A stretch of DNA of 64,000 bases from Leptolyngbya sp. KIOST-1 (GTDB lineage Bacteria > Cyanobacteriota > Cyanobacteriia > Phormidesmidales > Phormidesmidaceae): assembly GCF_000763385.1 (NCBI RefSeq), contig NZ_JQFA01000002.1:2728001-2792000 (forward strand), in the 5' to 3' direction. The notes beneath the pieces were generated by a model, which searched no databases, had not been told where the DNA came from, and was given only the letters and a program-made list of their open reading frames with translations. Every line of letters starts with the position of its first letter. Within the stretch, counting starts at the first letter, position 1. Both the position numbers and the translations under genes were made by a program. Of this stretch, positions 8,156-17,323 are shown piece by piece.

Positions 8156-10960
8156 ATGAAGTTTTCGCTGCGCAATCTGTTGATCGTGCCGTTCCTGGCC
8201 CAGGTCATCGGGCTGACAGGGATTGTGGGCTATCTGTCCTACCGCAGCGGCGAGCGAGCGGTCACAGAGATGACCCAGCGGCTGATGGCCAAAACCGGTC
8301 AACAGGCGGACGCCCGGCTAGATGGGTATCTCCAGAGGCCCCGGTTTGTGACGGACAGCACCGTCTATCTGCTGGAAGCGGGCCACCTGCCCAGCGCTGA
8401 GCTGGTTCCCATGGAGCAGTACTTTGTTAACCATCTGCAGCAATTTCCCGAGCTGACCGACCTGACGATCGCCAACGAGGCGGGCGCTTTTCTGCATGTC
8501 ACCCGCCAGGCCGATCAGAGTTTTGCCATGCGCCAGCGCTACGTCCGGCAGCAGGATGGGTGGCTATACCACTACCGCCTCGATGCCGAAGGGCTAAGTC
8601 CTGTGCCCAGCGACCTGCCCCGCCGCCAGTACGACCCCCACCGCGCCCCACCAGAAGACCCCTGGTATGCCACTGCCCAGGCCCATCCCGACGGACTCTG
8701 GCGGCTGGTGGTCAGCCTCGATCAGGGGTATGACAAACCCCAGCTAGTCATGGTCCGCTTCAAGCCCTTTTATGGCCCCGATGGGGAGATGAGCGGCGTA
8801 GTGGGTGCTGGGATTGGGCTGGTGGCGCTGGGCTCCCTGCTGGAGGAGTTGGCCGGGGATGGCGGCCAGCTGCTGTTGATTGAACCCAATGGCAATCTGG
8901 TGGCCACCTCCACAGGTGAACAGCCCTTTGACGCCCAGGCCCGGCCTGACTACGCCCAGAACGTGACGGTACAGCCCCGGCGGCTGGCCATGGCCCAGAG
9001 TCACCACGGTCTCACCCAGGCTGTGGCCGCCGCCCTGCAGGGCAACTCCCCCGACTTTCGCCACCTCCAGCAGCCGGTTTTTCTACAGCTGCGCTACGAG
9101 TCGCACCACTACTATGTCAACTTCATTCCCATGGAGGGGGACCTGGACTGGGGACTGATTACCGTGGTGCCCGCCGCTGAGTTTATGACGGAAATCTATC
9201 TCAACGTGGGCCGCACGGTGCTGTTCTGCGCTCTAACGCTGATGGGAACGATCGGCCTGGGCCTGTGGACGGCGGGCTAGATTACCCGGCCCATTCTCTC
9301 GCTCCAGCGGGCCACCCAAGCTCTGACCGAGGGAACGACCGAGGTGCCCGCCACCCAGCCCACTTCCATTCGGGAGGTGGAAGCGCTGCGCCAGGGCTTT
9401 GATCTGATGGTGGGACAGCTGACCGCCTCGTTTCAAAACCTCAAGGATAGGGAGAACACGCTGGCCACCTTTCTCAACAGCGTCCCCCTGGCCCTTAGCG
9501 TCCACGACCAGACGGGGCAAATCCTGTTTCTCAACGCCAAGGGTAAGGAACTCCTGGTCAGGGGCATTGCCCTGGCCAACACAGACCAGCTGGCTGAAAC
9601 CTACCAACTGTTCCGGGCCGGCAGCGATACCCTCTACCCCACCGCAGAACTGCCGGTGGTGCGGGGGCTGCGCGGGGAGACGGCCTACACCGACGACCTT
9701 GAAATTGACCGGGGCGATCGCCGTGTCCCCCTGGAGGTACACACGATTCCGGTCTTCAATGGCCAGGGGCAGGTGCTCTACGCCATCAACACGTTTCAGG
9801 ATATTTCTGAGCGGCGGCAGGCCGAGCGGTTGCGGGCCAACTACCAGCAGGAGCTGGAACGCCAGGTGGCCGAGCAAACCGCTTCCCTGGCCGCCAGTGA
9901 GACCACCAAGCAGGCGCTGATTAACGCCATTCCCGATCTGCTGATGCGGCTGGGCTGCGACGGCCGCCCCAGGGAGATCTACAACCTGGAGGCGCTCAAC
10001 TGGATAGGGGACAAGGCCCAGATCCATACCATTCCCATGTATGTCAACTTGCCCGCCGCCATTGCCCAGGAGCGCCAGCGCTGCGTGGAGGAGGCCCTGT
10101 CCACTGGCATCATTCAGCAGCATGAGTACGAACTTTCCCAGGCGGGCCACACCTTCTATGAAGAGGCCAGGATTATCCCGGTTACTCAGGATGAGGTGCT
10201 GGTGGTGATCCGCGATATCAGCGATCGCCACAAGGTCGACCGGCTCAAAGATGAATTTATTTCCATTGTCAGCCACGAGCTGCGCACGCCCCTGACGGCC
10301 ATTCGCGGAGCGCTCGGCATCTTGGAGGCGGGGGTGCTGCAAGACCGGCCCCACAAGACCCAGCAAATGCTGCAGATGGCCCTCAACAACAGCGAGCGGC
10401 TGATTCGGTTGGTCAACGATATTCTGGACCTGGAGCGGCTCACCTCAGGCAGCGTGGCTCCCAGGCTGGAGCCCTGCTCCATGGCCGATCTGATGGCGCT
10501 GGCGGTGAACGGGGTAGAATCGATCGCCCTGGAGGCGGGCGTGACCCTCCAGGTTGGGCCTACCGAGGCGATTGTGATGGCAGCCCCAGATGCCATTGTG
10601 CAAACGCTGACCAATTTGCTCAGCAATGCGATCAAATTTTCCGGCACGGGTAGTAAAATTTACCTGTCTGCAGAAATCACCACTGGCTCAGGCCTAGAGG
10701 ATAATTCAAACCGCCTTGCTCCGGTGCTGCGGGTGGCGGTTCAAGATCAGGGACGAGGCATTCCAGCGGATCGCCTGCAGCTGATTTTTGAACGATTTCA
10801 ACAGGTCGATGTGTCCGACTCACGCCAGCGGGGCGGCACAGGGCTGGGCTTAGCGATCTGCAAACAGATTGTGAAGCAGCATGGGGGCGACATTTGGGCC
10901 GAAAGTACGCTGGGCCAGGGCAGTACGTTTTACTTTACGCTGCCGCTTCGGGGTGTATGA
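8156..10960 (+). pseudogene. dCACHE-HAMP-PAS-histidine kinase split by in-frame TAG
   Basis: One continuous frame encodes a membrane sensor kinase of 934 codons interrupted once, by TAG at 9278-9280. The first part (374 codons from 8156) has a transmembrane helix (about 8-30), a periplasmic dCACHE-type sensor domain, and a second transmembrane helix ending LGLWTAG. The stop falls exactly between that helix and the HAMP start ITRPILSLQRATQAL. The rest encodes HAMP, two PAS-like regions, a coiled coil, HisKA (phospho-His in SIVSHELRTP, codon near 10274) and HATPase_c (NLLSNAIKFS, DQGRGIP, GGTGLGLAIC). All downstream motifs are intact, suggesting a recent nonsense mutation, a sequencing error or readthrough. 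A GTG at 9344 behind GAGGG could restart a soluble kinase half. The end overlaps the next regulator in ATGA. Confidence 0.88.
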
Positions 10961-11334
10961 GCAAGCGGATTTTAGTCATTGATGACGAGTTGGACATTCG
11001 GGAGGTGGTTTGCCTGTCGCTTGAGGAGTTTGGCGGCTGGCAAACCGATAGCGCTGGCTCGGGCCTAGAGGGGATCGAGAAGGCGATCGCAGAGCCCTGG
11101 GATGCGATTTTGCTGGATGTGTCCATGCCTGACCTGGACGGGTTTGCCGTGTACAGTCAGCTCCAGGCTAACCCCAAGGCCCGCACGATCCCGGTGATTT
11201 TGTTGACGGCGAAAGTACTCACCAGCGATTTTGAGCGCCTGGCAACTCTGGGGGTCGCTGGCGTCATCCCAAAACCCTTTAACCCCGTTACGGTATGGCA
11301 ACAGGTAGCCCAGATTGTCAACTGGGCCACCTGA
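10957..11334 (+). CDS. Single-domain CheY-like response regulator
   Basis: A 125-residue stand-alone receiver. MSKRILVIDDELDIREVV gives the acidic pocket, LLDVSMPDLDG the phosphoacceptor Asp, LLTAK the conserved Thr and PKPF the conserved Lys. There is no output domain. The ATG overlaps the stop of the histidine kinase gene (ATGA at 10957-10960), so translation is coupled and this is the likely phosphorylation partner of that kinase. If the upstream TAG really abolishes the membrane kinase, this regulator loses its cognate input unless the C-terminal kinase half is reinitiated. Confidence 0.93.
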   Translation: MSKRILVIDDELDIREVVCLSLEEFGGWQTDSAGSGLEGIEKAIAEPWDAILLDVSMPDLDGFAVYSQLQANPKARTIPVILLTAKVLTSDFERLATLGVAGVIPKPFNPVTVWQQVAQIVNWAT

Positions 11335-11352
11335 ACAAATCAGGAGAACAAA

Positions 11353-11377
11353 CCCCAGAGGCAGGTCGATTCTGGGG
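11353..11377 (-). terminator. Hairpin between response regulator and infC
   Basis: CCCCAGA at 11353-11359 pairs with TCTGGGG at 11371-11377 across an 11-base loop. On the minus strand the stem is followed by TTTGTTCTCC, so it can end infC transcription. It lies between convergent genes and may also slow transcripts from the plus strand. Confidence 0.55.
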
Positions 11378-11403
11378 CACGGGAGGCTGATTGATTCCAG
11401 TCC

Positions 11404-11889
11404 CTAGGCGGGGGTGATCATGAGGACCAGAGCCTTTTTGTCGAGCGCCTGGACTTTGCCGGCATCGCCAATGTCCTTGACAATTCTGTCGAGCAGCTCG
11501 CCAGCGCGATCGCGGTGCTGGTGCTCCCGACCCCGCAAACGGACCAAAAACTTAACCGAGTCTCCCTTTGAGAGCCACTCGACCGAGCGCCGAATCCGGA
11601 GTTGATAGTCAGACTCGCCCACGTTGGGGCGCAGCTTGACTTCTTTCAAAGACGGCTTAGAGCTTTGCTTCTGCCGCTTACTCTGCTGGTACTGAAGCTT
11701 GCCGTAGTCCAGAATTTTGGCCACGGGGGCATCTTTGCCGTTAGAGACAACCACCAGGTCAAGTCCTGCATCCTCGGCCAGCGTAAGGGCATCGCGAGTA
11801 TCCATAAGACCACGGTTCTGGTTCTCATGGTCGATGAGGAACACCTGAGGTGAGCGAATTTGCCGGTTTACCAGTTGCGTCTTAGAAAT
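11404..11889 (-). CDS. infC: Translation initiation factor IF-3, probable ATT start
   Basis: A 161-residue IF-3 family protein that binds the 30S subunit and proofreads initiator tRNA. The N-terminal domain has FLIDHENQNRGLMDTRDALTLAEDAGLDLVVVS and KILDYGKLQYQQSKRQKQSS; the C-terminal domain has KEVKLRPNVGESDYQLR and the RGREHQHRD block. The first ATG/GTG/TTG start is GTG 11844, but this would remove the conserved segment NRQIRSPQV. An ATT at 11889 restores it and is preceded by GAGAGGAAAG at good spacing, with a TGA just upstream in frame. ATT starts are known for infC in enterobacteria, where they allow autoregulation. The sequence looks divergent from the standard cyanobacterial IF-3, so it could be a second paralog. 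Confidence 0.85.
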   Translation of the reverse strand: MSKTQLVNRQIRSPQVFLIDHENQNRGLMDTRDALTLAEDAGLDLVVVSNGKDAPVAKILDYGKLQYQQSKRQKQSSKPSLKEVKLRPNVGESDYQLRIRRSVEWLSKGDSVKFLVRLRGREHQHRDRAGELLDRIVKDIGDAGKVQALDKKALVLMITPA

Positions 11890-12179
11890 AAGTCTTTCCT
11901 CTCAAAATTCGACAGATGGCCGGGGCGATGGCTGAGGCTGGAAAAATCCCAGGGTTGCTTTGGCCAAGCAACCATAGACCCACCGGGGTAAAACCCATCA
12001 AGGGTTATTATCCATCAAGATATCCATAGAATAGCTTAGCTTTTGAGTCAGAGCTGTGTCCAAATATTCGGTCTTAACAAAATGGTAGACGCCTTACCCA
12101 ACCTGGGTTTGCTCTCATTGCCTCAGGGCCGAGAGGCCGGGGTATCACTGGCACCAGCACAAGGTTAGAGGAGACCCCT

Positions 12180-13304
12180 ATGGCTACCTTTTTTGCCACC
12201 GTGGCCCGCGGGCTTGAGACCCTGGCGGCCACCGAACTTGAACATCTGGGGGCTGAGCAGGTCGAGCCAGGGTTTTGTGGAGTGGCCTTTACGGGCGATC
12301 GCGCCCTGCTGTACCGAGTCAATCTCTGGTCGCGGCTGGCCTTTCGGGTGCTGCTCCAGCTGGCCGAGTTTCCCTGCGTCGATGCCGAGGACCTCTACTG
12401 CGGCATTCAGGCCATCGACTGGCGGCCTTACCTGCCTCCGGAGCTGACCTTTGCTGTGGACGCCACCGGCAAAACCCGCCGCCTCAACCACACCCACTTC
12501 ACTGCGCTCCAGGTCAAAAACGCCGTGGTGGACCAGCAGCGCCAGCACTGGGGCGATCGCTCCACCATCGACACCCAGCACCCCGAGGTACGGCTGAATG
12601 TGCATCTGCACGGTGACACCTGCACCGTCAGCCTCGACAGCTCGGGCAGCAGCCTGCATCGGCGCGGCTATCGCCCTGCCGTGGGGGCTGCACCGCTGAA
12701 GGAATCCCTGGCGGCGGCCCTGGTCTCGCTGACGGACTGGACAGGCGATGTGCCCCTGCTCGATCCGCTATGCGGATCGGGGACGCTGCCTCTGGAGGCC
12801 AGCCTGATGGCCCTGGATATGGCCCCCGGCCTGTTTCGAGAAGAATTTGGCTTTCACACCTGGCCCGACTTTGACGGCGACCTGTGGGACGAGCTGTACC
12901 AGGAGGCAGAAGAACGCCGCAAGCCAGAGCTAGGCACCTGGGTGGGGGGATGCGATCGCGACCCCGCCGTTGTTCACCAGGCCCGCGTCAATGCCCAGCG
13001 CTGCGACCTGGCCGAGCAACTCCACTTCTGGGCCGAGGACCTGGCTGACCTGGAGGCCCCCGCCGACAGCGGCTACCTGTTGTGCAATCCCCCCTACGGC
13101 GAGCGGCTGGGGGCCAACGACGACCTCGGCGCTTTCTACAAGCTCCTGGGCGACGTGCTGAAGCAGCGCTTCAAGGGCTGGACGGCCTTTGTGCTCAGCG
13201 GCAACAAAGACCTGGCCCGACACATTGGGCTCAAGTCGGCTCAGCGGGTGGCTGTCTACAACGGGTCGCTGCCCTGCCAGTGGCTCAAGTATGAGCTGTA
13301 TTGA
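12180..13304 (+). CDS. rlmL: THUMP-domain 23S rRNA guanine N2-methyltransferase, RlmL type
   Basis: A 374-residue SAM-dependent RNA methyltransferase. Residues 1-160 hold the ferredoxin-like/THUMP region (ARGLETLAATEL, CGVAFTGDRALLYRVNLWSR, GYRPAVGAAPLKESLAAAL). Residues 185-370 form the Rossmann methyltransferase with LLDPLCGSGTLPLEA (SAM site) and the catalytic motif NPPYGERL. It matches the RlmL N-terminal half, which makes m2G2445 in 23S rRNA, and lacks the fused RlmK half seen in gamma-proteobacteria. The ATG at 12180 has GAGGAGA upstream. Its end overlaps the convergent CCB gene by 20 bases. The symbol is by homology; the exact target is inferred. Confidence 0.87.
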   Translation: MATFFATVARGLETLAATELEHLGAEQVEPGFCGVAFTGDRALLYRVNLWSRLAFRVLLQLAEFPCVDAEDLYCGIQAIDWRPYLPPELTFAVDATGKTRRLNHTHFTALQVKNAVVDQQRQHWGDRSTIDTQHPEVRLNVHLHGDTCTVSLDSSGSSLHRRGYRPAVGAAPLKESLAAALVSLTDWTGDVPLLDPLCGSGTLPLEASLMALDMAPGLFREEFGFHTWPDFDGDLWDELYQEAEERRKPELGTWVGGCDRDPAVVHQARVNAQRCDLAEQLHFWAEDLADLEAPADSGYLLCNPPYGERLGANDDLGAFYKLLGDVLKQRFKGWTAFVLSGNKDLARHIGLKSAQRVAVYNGSLPCQWLKYELY

Positions 13305-13959
13305 GCGCCTCAGTATTAAGCGCCTCATCCAGGCTGTGGCCAAGTTTGTCAGCAATGCCGGCCACCCAGGCTTCGTCCTGGCGGGTGTAGCTGCGGGGGG
13401 CATTGGCGGCCAGAATCAGCGCTCCGGCCTGGCCCATAGGCTGACAGATCACGCCCTGGGTGTTCTCCGGCAGGTAGTCAAACTCGATGCGACCCGGATA
13501 AATACTGAGTTTGACCAGGTACACAGCTTTGCCAGTCTCCAGCACCCGCTTCAAAATGGGGCCGGGGGTGGCCTCGGCCTTGGGGGCCAAAATGCCGCGC
13601 CGCAGCAGAGTTTTTCCCTGGTAGTAGACCACCACAGAACGGGTGACGGTGTTGGTCAGCAGCAGGTGAGAAGCCCAGGCCAGCTCAGTTTGAATCGCCT
13701 CCGGGAGATCGCCATCCAGGTCAAAGCCCTCGTCGCCCACCAGGGTGACAGCCTCGGGGGCAATGGGCTGCACCCGCTGCCACAGCAGACCAGTCAAAAC
13801 CAGCAGCGCGCTTAAAATCACCCCCATCACATCCGATCGCGCCTGGGACTCGCTGAGGGCGGGGGTCAGCACCCGGTTGAGCAGCAGCAGGGTGCCGCCC
13901 AGGCCTCCGGCGACCAGGGGCAGCCGCCGCAGCACTCGGTTTGGGTCTGTTTGCGCCAT
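13285..13959 (-). CDS. Cofactor assembly of complex C subunit B (CCB-type)
   Basis: A 224-residue membrane protein resembling the CCB2/CCB4 family (DUF2930), which helps attach heme c-n to cytochrome b6 of the cytochrome b6f complex on the stromal/cytoplasmic side of the thylakoid. Two hydrophobic segments lie at residues 14-34 and 43-60. A soluble domain follows with HLLLTNTVTRSVVVYYQGKTLLRRG and LPENTQGVICQPMGQAGALILAANAPRSY, typical of the family. The last 20 bases overlap the end of the RlmL-type gene on the other strand. This is a good marker of an oxygenic phototroph. Confidence 0.8.
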   Translation of the reverse strand: MAQTDPNRVLRRLPLVAGGLGGTLLLLNRVLTPALSESQARSDVMGVILSALLVLTGLLWQRVQPIAPEAVTLVGDEGFDLDGDLPEAIQTELAWASHLLLTNTVTRSVVVYYQGKTLLRRGILAPKAEATPGPILKRVLETGKAVYLVKLSIYPGRIEFDYLPENTQGVICQPMGQAGALILAANAPRSYTRQDEAWVAGIADKLGHSLDEALNTEALNTAHT

Positions 13960-14058
13960 GTTTAAACCATCCCCCTCGCTTGCGGCCCTCTTCAGTTTAC
14001 GGGAGCCAGGGACTGCGAGCTAGAACAGCGCCAGGGCATGGGAGATTCAAACCATGAA

Positions 14059-14138
14059 ACCCCCTGAACCTATCCGAATCAGGCCAGGGGGTGGGGTGGG
14101 CAGTGCCCCACCAGACCAGCATCCTGTATTCGGATAGG
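14059..14138 (-). terminator. Nested hairpins downstream of smtA
   Basis: An outer inverted repeat CCTATCCGAAT (14069-14079) / ATTCGGATAGG (14128-14138) encloses GTGGGC/GCCCCAC-type pairing, and an overlapping alternative pairs ACCCCCTG (14059-14066) with CAGGGGGT (14085-14092). The two folds exclude each other in part. It follows the smtA stop by about 26 bases and may act as its terminator or as an mRNA stabiliser. No long T-run is seen. Confidence 0.4.
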
Positions 14139-14164
14139 CCGTTGAAATCTGTTGCTGGCATTAG

Positions 14165-14335
14165 CTAGCTGTTGCAGCCACAGCCAGTGTGGCCGCAGCC
14201 CGAGGAACCCTCGGGGTGGCCGTTGGCACAGGCGTCGCTGCAGAAGTAATGCCCGTCTTTTTCGATGGCCTGGCTGGTATCGACAATGCACAGGCAGGAG
14301 TCACAGGCACATTTCATTTGGGTAACGGTAGTCAT
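14165..14335 (-). CDS. smtA: Metallothionein SmtA
   Basis: A 56-residue cysteine-rich zinc/cadmium-binding protein. The start MTTVTQMKCACDSCLC at 14335 gives nine cysteines (9, 11, 14, 16, 32, 36, 47, 52, 54) and three histidines (29, 40, 49), matching the length and ligand pattern of Synechococcus SmtA with its Zn4Cys9His2 cluster. Longer upstream frame extension is not metallothionein-like and is rejected. It is transcribed away from the smtB-like gene at 14524, with operator-like palindromes between them, so zinc-dependent derepression is expected. Confidence 0.96.
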   Translation of the reverse strand: MTTVTQMKCACDSCLCIVDTSQAIEKDGHYFCSDACANGHPEGSSGCGHTGCGCNS

Positions 14336-14382
14336 GGCAGGTTTCCTTGGGACTAAGTGAACTAAACTGATGCTCAAACACC

Positions 14383-14428
14383 TGAACACCTGTTCATAGG
14401 TCACTATAACATATGAACAGGTATTCAT
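14383..14428. promoter_or_regulatory. Candidate SmtB operators
   Basis: Two palindromes lie between the divergent smtA and smtB-like genes. TGAACACCTGTTCA (14383-14396) is a perfect 6-2-6 inverted repeat. ATGAACAGGTATTCAT (14413-14428) is a 5-6-5 inverted repeat sharing the ATGAACA/TTCAT half-sites. Known SmtB/ZiaR/BmtB sites are 12-2-12 imperfect repeats with TGAA-type half-sites, so both are credible repressor sites, 48 and 78 bases before the smtA start. Confidence 0.72.
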
Positions 14429-14523
14429 GGGTTATCAAGTCTCGGCTGTTTGTTGCGCGTTTGGGATCCAGTCTGGGTCTGCAGCTACCATGTGGTGTAA
14501 ACAGCGTCCTGTAGAGAAGCGTC

Positions 14524-14889
14524 ATGGCTGGCGATCGCCCCCCCGTTGAAGCCCCTGCCTGCAATCCCCCGGCCTCGCCGTCGGGGGAAGCAATTTTGAG
14601 TGTGGAGAAGGCCCAGCGGATGGCCGAGTTTTTTGGCGTGCTGGGCGACCCCAATCGCTGGCGCATTCTGTCGGCCCTGGCCCTGGGAGAACGGCGGGTG
14701 GGGGAGCTGGCCGCGGCAGTGGGGATGAGCGAGTCGGCGGTGTCCCATCAGCTGCGCATTTTGCGGGCGACGCGGCTGGTCAGCTATCGCAAGCGGGGCC
14801 GCAATGTTTTCTACTGCCTCAAGGATGACCACGTGTTTAGCCTCTACCGGGAGGCGTCGGCCCACCTCGATGAACCAGCGGACGATTAG
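14524..14889 (+). CDS. smtB: Zinc-responsive repressor, SmtB/ArsR family
   Basis: A 121-residue winged-helix metalloregulator. The DNA-binding part includes [31 protein letters not shown]. The alpha-5 zinc site is complete: Asp101, His103, His114 and Glu117 in [17 protein letters not shown], spaced as in SmtB. Of the alpha-3N site, Cys13 is present but the cysteine expected before the recognition helices is absent, so only the alpha-5 site is assured. It is divergent from smtA, 188 bases away, with two palindromes between. Expected role: repress smtA (and itself) until zinc binds. Confidence 0.94.
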   Translation: MAGDRPPVEAPACNPPASPSGEAILSVEKAQRMAEFFGVLGDPNRWRILSALALGERRVGELAAAVGMSESAVSHQLRILRATRLVSYRKRGRNVFYCLKDDHVFSLYREASAHLDEPADD

Positions 14890-14939
14890 GGGCAGCAGCC
14901 GAAGCGGTAGACTGAAGTATTGCGGGACTGTTCGAAGCC

Positions 14940-16259
14940 ATGACTGTTTTTTCCCTGACCCAAGACACCGCCCAGCCGCTGCTGGCGATCGCCCAGGCCA
15001 GCCGTCAGGCGGCTCAAACCCTGGCCAGCCTCTCCACCGACGACAAAAATCGCGCCATTGAGGCGATCGCGGCGGCCCTGGAGGCCCGCGCCAGCGAGAT
15101 CGTGCTGGCCAACCGGGCCGACTGTGAGGCGGCGGTAGCCGACAACCTGGCCAAACCCCTCTACGAGCGACTGAAGCTGGACCGGGTGAAGCTGGCCGGG
15201 GCGATCGCCGGGGTGCGCGACGTTGCCCGCCTGAGCGATCCGGTCGGCACAGTGCAGCTGCACCGCGAGCTCGACGAGGGCCTGGTGCTGAAGCGGGTGT
15301 CGGTGCCCCTGGGTGTCTTGGGAGTAATTTTTGAGTCGCGCCCCGACGCGGTCATGCAGATTTCGGCCCTGGCGATTAAATCGGGCAACGGGGTAATTCT
15401 CAAGGGCGGCAAAGAGGCGATTGGCTCCTGCATTGCCCTGGTGCAGGCGATTCAGCAGGGGCTGGAGCAGGCGGGGGTAGACCCGGCGGCGGTGCAGCTG
15501 CTGACCACCCGCGAAGAAACCCGCGCTCTGCTCGATCTGGAGGGCTACGTGGACCTGATCATCCCGCGCGGATCCAATGCCTTTGTGCGGTTTGTGCAGG
15601 AAAATACCCGCATTCCGGTGCTGGGGCACGCCGACGGCATCTGCCACCTCTACGTGGACAGCGAGGCGGATCTGGAGCAGGCGATCGCGATCGCGATCGA
15701 CGCCAAAACCGCGTATCCCTCGGCCTGTAATGCGATCGAAACCCTGCTGATTCATCAGGATCTGGCCGCCGAGGCCCTGCCAGCCCTGATCACTACCCTG
15801 CGGGAGGCCCAGGTGGAGCTGCGGGGGGATGAGCAGGCCCGCGCAATCGTGCCCTATCTGGTTCCCACCACCGAGGAAGACTGGAGTACGGAGTACAGCG
15901 ACCTGATTCTCTCCGTCAAGGTGGTGGAGTCGGTGGAGGGGGCGATCGCCCATATCAACACCTATGGGTCGCGGCACACGGAGGCGATCGTTACCCGCAA
16001 CCCCGCCACCGCCGCCTACTTTATGGACCGTGTAGACGCCGCTGGGGTTTACCACAACTGCTCAACCCGCTTTGCCGACGGATTCCGCTACGGCTTTGGG
16101 GCCGAGGTCGGCATCAGCACCCAAAAAATGCCGCCCCGTGGGCCCGTGGGCCTGGAGGGATTGGTCACCTACAAGTACCAGCTGGTGGGCAACGGTCACG
16201 TTTCAACCACCTACAGCGGCAGCGAGGCCAAACCCTTTACCCATCGAGATTTGCTTTAG
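14940..16259 (+). CDS. proA: Glutamate-5-semialdehyde dehydrogenase
   Basis: A 439-residue NADPH-dependent gamma-glutamyl phosphate reductase, second step of proline synthesis from glutamate. Family motifs include [30 protein letters not shown], the catalytic Cys263 in [13 protein letters not shown], and the C-terminal [16 protein letters not shown]. Length is within the usual range for cyanobacterial ProA. No proB is adjacent. Overlapping HIP1 sites at 15681-15699 encode an Ala-Ile run. It starts 50 bases after the smtB-like gene on the same strand, probably with its own promoter. Confidence 0.97.
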   Translation: MTVFSLTQDTAQPLLAIAQASRQAAQTLASLSTDDKNRAIEAIAAALEARASEIVLANRADCEAAVADNLAKPLYERLKLDRVKLAGAIAGVRDVARLSDPVGTVQLHRELDEGLVLKRVSVPLGVLGVIFESRPDAVMQISALAIKSGNGVILKGGKEAIGSCIALVQAIQQGLEQAGVDPAAVQLLTTREETRALLDLEGYVDLIIPRGSNAFVRFVQENTRIPVLGHADGICHLYVDSEADLEQAIAIAIDAKTAYPSACNAIETLLIHQDLAAEALPALITTLREAQVELRGDEQARAIVPYLVPTTEEDWSTEYSDLILSVKVVESVEGAIAHINTYGSRHTEAIVTRNPATAAYFMDRVDAAGVYHNCSTRFADGFRYGFGAEVGISTQKMPPRGPVGLEGLVTYKYQLVGNGHVSTTYSGSEAKPFTHRDLL

Positions 16260-16840
16260 GACACCGCTCTCAGCCCAGGGCGTATTAATCCATTGCCGCC
16301 AAAAGCCCGGCATGCCACCCCTTGCCACGCCCGCCCCAAAGGACAGGCTAGTGCAGCGTCAAAGCTAAATAGGGTTTCTTTAAGTTGGGTGAAGCGGAGC
16401 AGATGCTATTGGCGAATTATTTCTTCAAAGAATTGCTCGGCGTTAGCCCCCTAAATCCCCCAAAGTTGATACTGCTGGCGAAATATTTTGCAACCAAATT
16501 TCTCGGTGCTCGGCCCCCTAAATCCCCCTATTCAGGGGGACGTGGAAAGCTCTTGCTCCCCCTATTTTTTAGGGGGGGGTGGGGGGCCTTCGAGGGCAAC
16601 TTTCCCTCAAGTTTGTTACGAAATGTGGATTTCGCCATTGGTATCAAAGTTGGGGGACTTTGACTTTCCGGCACCCCCAAAATTGAGGGCTGGGGGGCCT
16701 TTGGGGGCAACTTTTCCAGGAGTATTTTGCAGATTGTTGATTTCGCCAACAGCATCAGCGGAGCGTAACCCAACGGCAGTCAGCCCGGTTGGGTTATGCT
16801 AGCGCGCCACCCAACCTACGAATTTAGGCTTGACAGAGCA
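16260..16840. repeat. Repeat-filled gap with CCCCCTAAATCCCCC-type dispersed element
   Basis: No gene is supported in this 581-base gap. At 16318-16351 a segment (TTGCCACGCCCGCCCC, GACAGGCTAG) closely resembles 58024-58054. From 16449 the gap is built of C-runs and G-runs (CCCCCTAAATCCCCC, then GGGGGTGGGGGGCC). The part 16464-16656 is clearly related to 61580-61766, in the same orientation, including GTGGATTTCGCCATTGGTAT. A partial further copy starts near 16738 (GATTTCGCCAACAGCATC). The end holds an AACCCAAC...GTTGGGTT inverted repeat at about 16768-16795. Confidence 0.75.
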
Positions 16841-17323
16841 CTAGCTCCCCAGGGCTTCGTCCAGAGTTTGCCGGGCTTCCTCGGCCTGGGCGCGGGCTTC
16901 TTTGAAGCGCAGATTGCTCTGGGCAAAAGACTTGAGGACCTTAAAGCCGTCCTTCAGCTCGCTCAGCTGGTCCTCGGTCATGGGGTCGTCGGTAAACAGC
17001 AGGTCAACCAACTGCCGCACCTGGAGCGCTTCGTCCCGGCTGGCCTGTACCTTTACCTTGAGGGTAGCCAACTGGTTGAGCACCTGAATGGCCTCTACAA
17101 CGGCATCCTCCTGCTGCTGCACGGCGGCAGAACTGGTGGGAGGCTGGACTTCGACCAGCTGTTCGGCGCTAAAGCCATCGGCTAGGGCGGTGGGCAGAGT
17201 GCCCTCGTCCAGCATGGCCATGAGCTGATCGAGCGCCTTTTCACGAGCTTTATGAGAGTCTTTGCCCGATACCGTAAGTACGACATCCGGACTTTGAGCC
17301 AGGGTGTATTGAACCATTGACAT
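16841..17323 (-). CDS. Conserved cyanobacterial hypothetical protein
   Basis: A 160-residue soluble protein I cannot assign to a named family. It begins with a short beta-like segment (VQYTLAQSPDVVLTVSGKDS), then KAREKALDQLMAMLDEG, a Pro/Ser/Gln linker (residues about 57-72), and a long helical, probably coiled-coil C-terminal half (residues 73-160). The start is ATG 17323, or the second ATG at 17317. The striking feature is a 14-bp inverted repeat ending one base before the first ATG, so its mRNA leader would fold into a hairpin that abuts the start. Confidence 0.6.
   Translation of the reverse strand: MSMVQYTLAQSPDVVLTVSGKDSHKAREKALDQLMAMLDEGTLPTALADGFSAEQLVEVQPPTSSAAVQQQEDAVVEAIQVLNQLATLKVKVQASRDEALQVRQLVDLLFTDDPMTEDQLSELKDGFKVLKSFAQSNLRFKEARAQAEEARQTLDEALGS

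Noticed and set aside
9233-10366. 377-codon open frame on the minus strand
   Set aside because: Antisense to the kinase domain region; low-complexity translation, no start signal.
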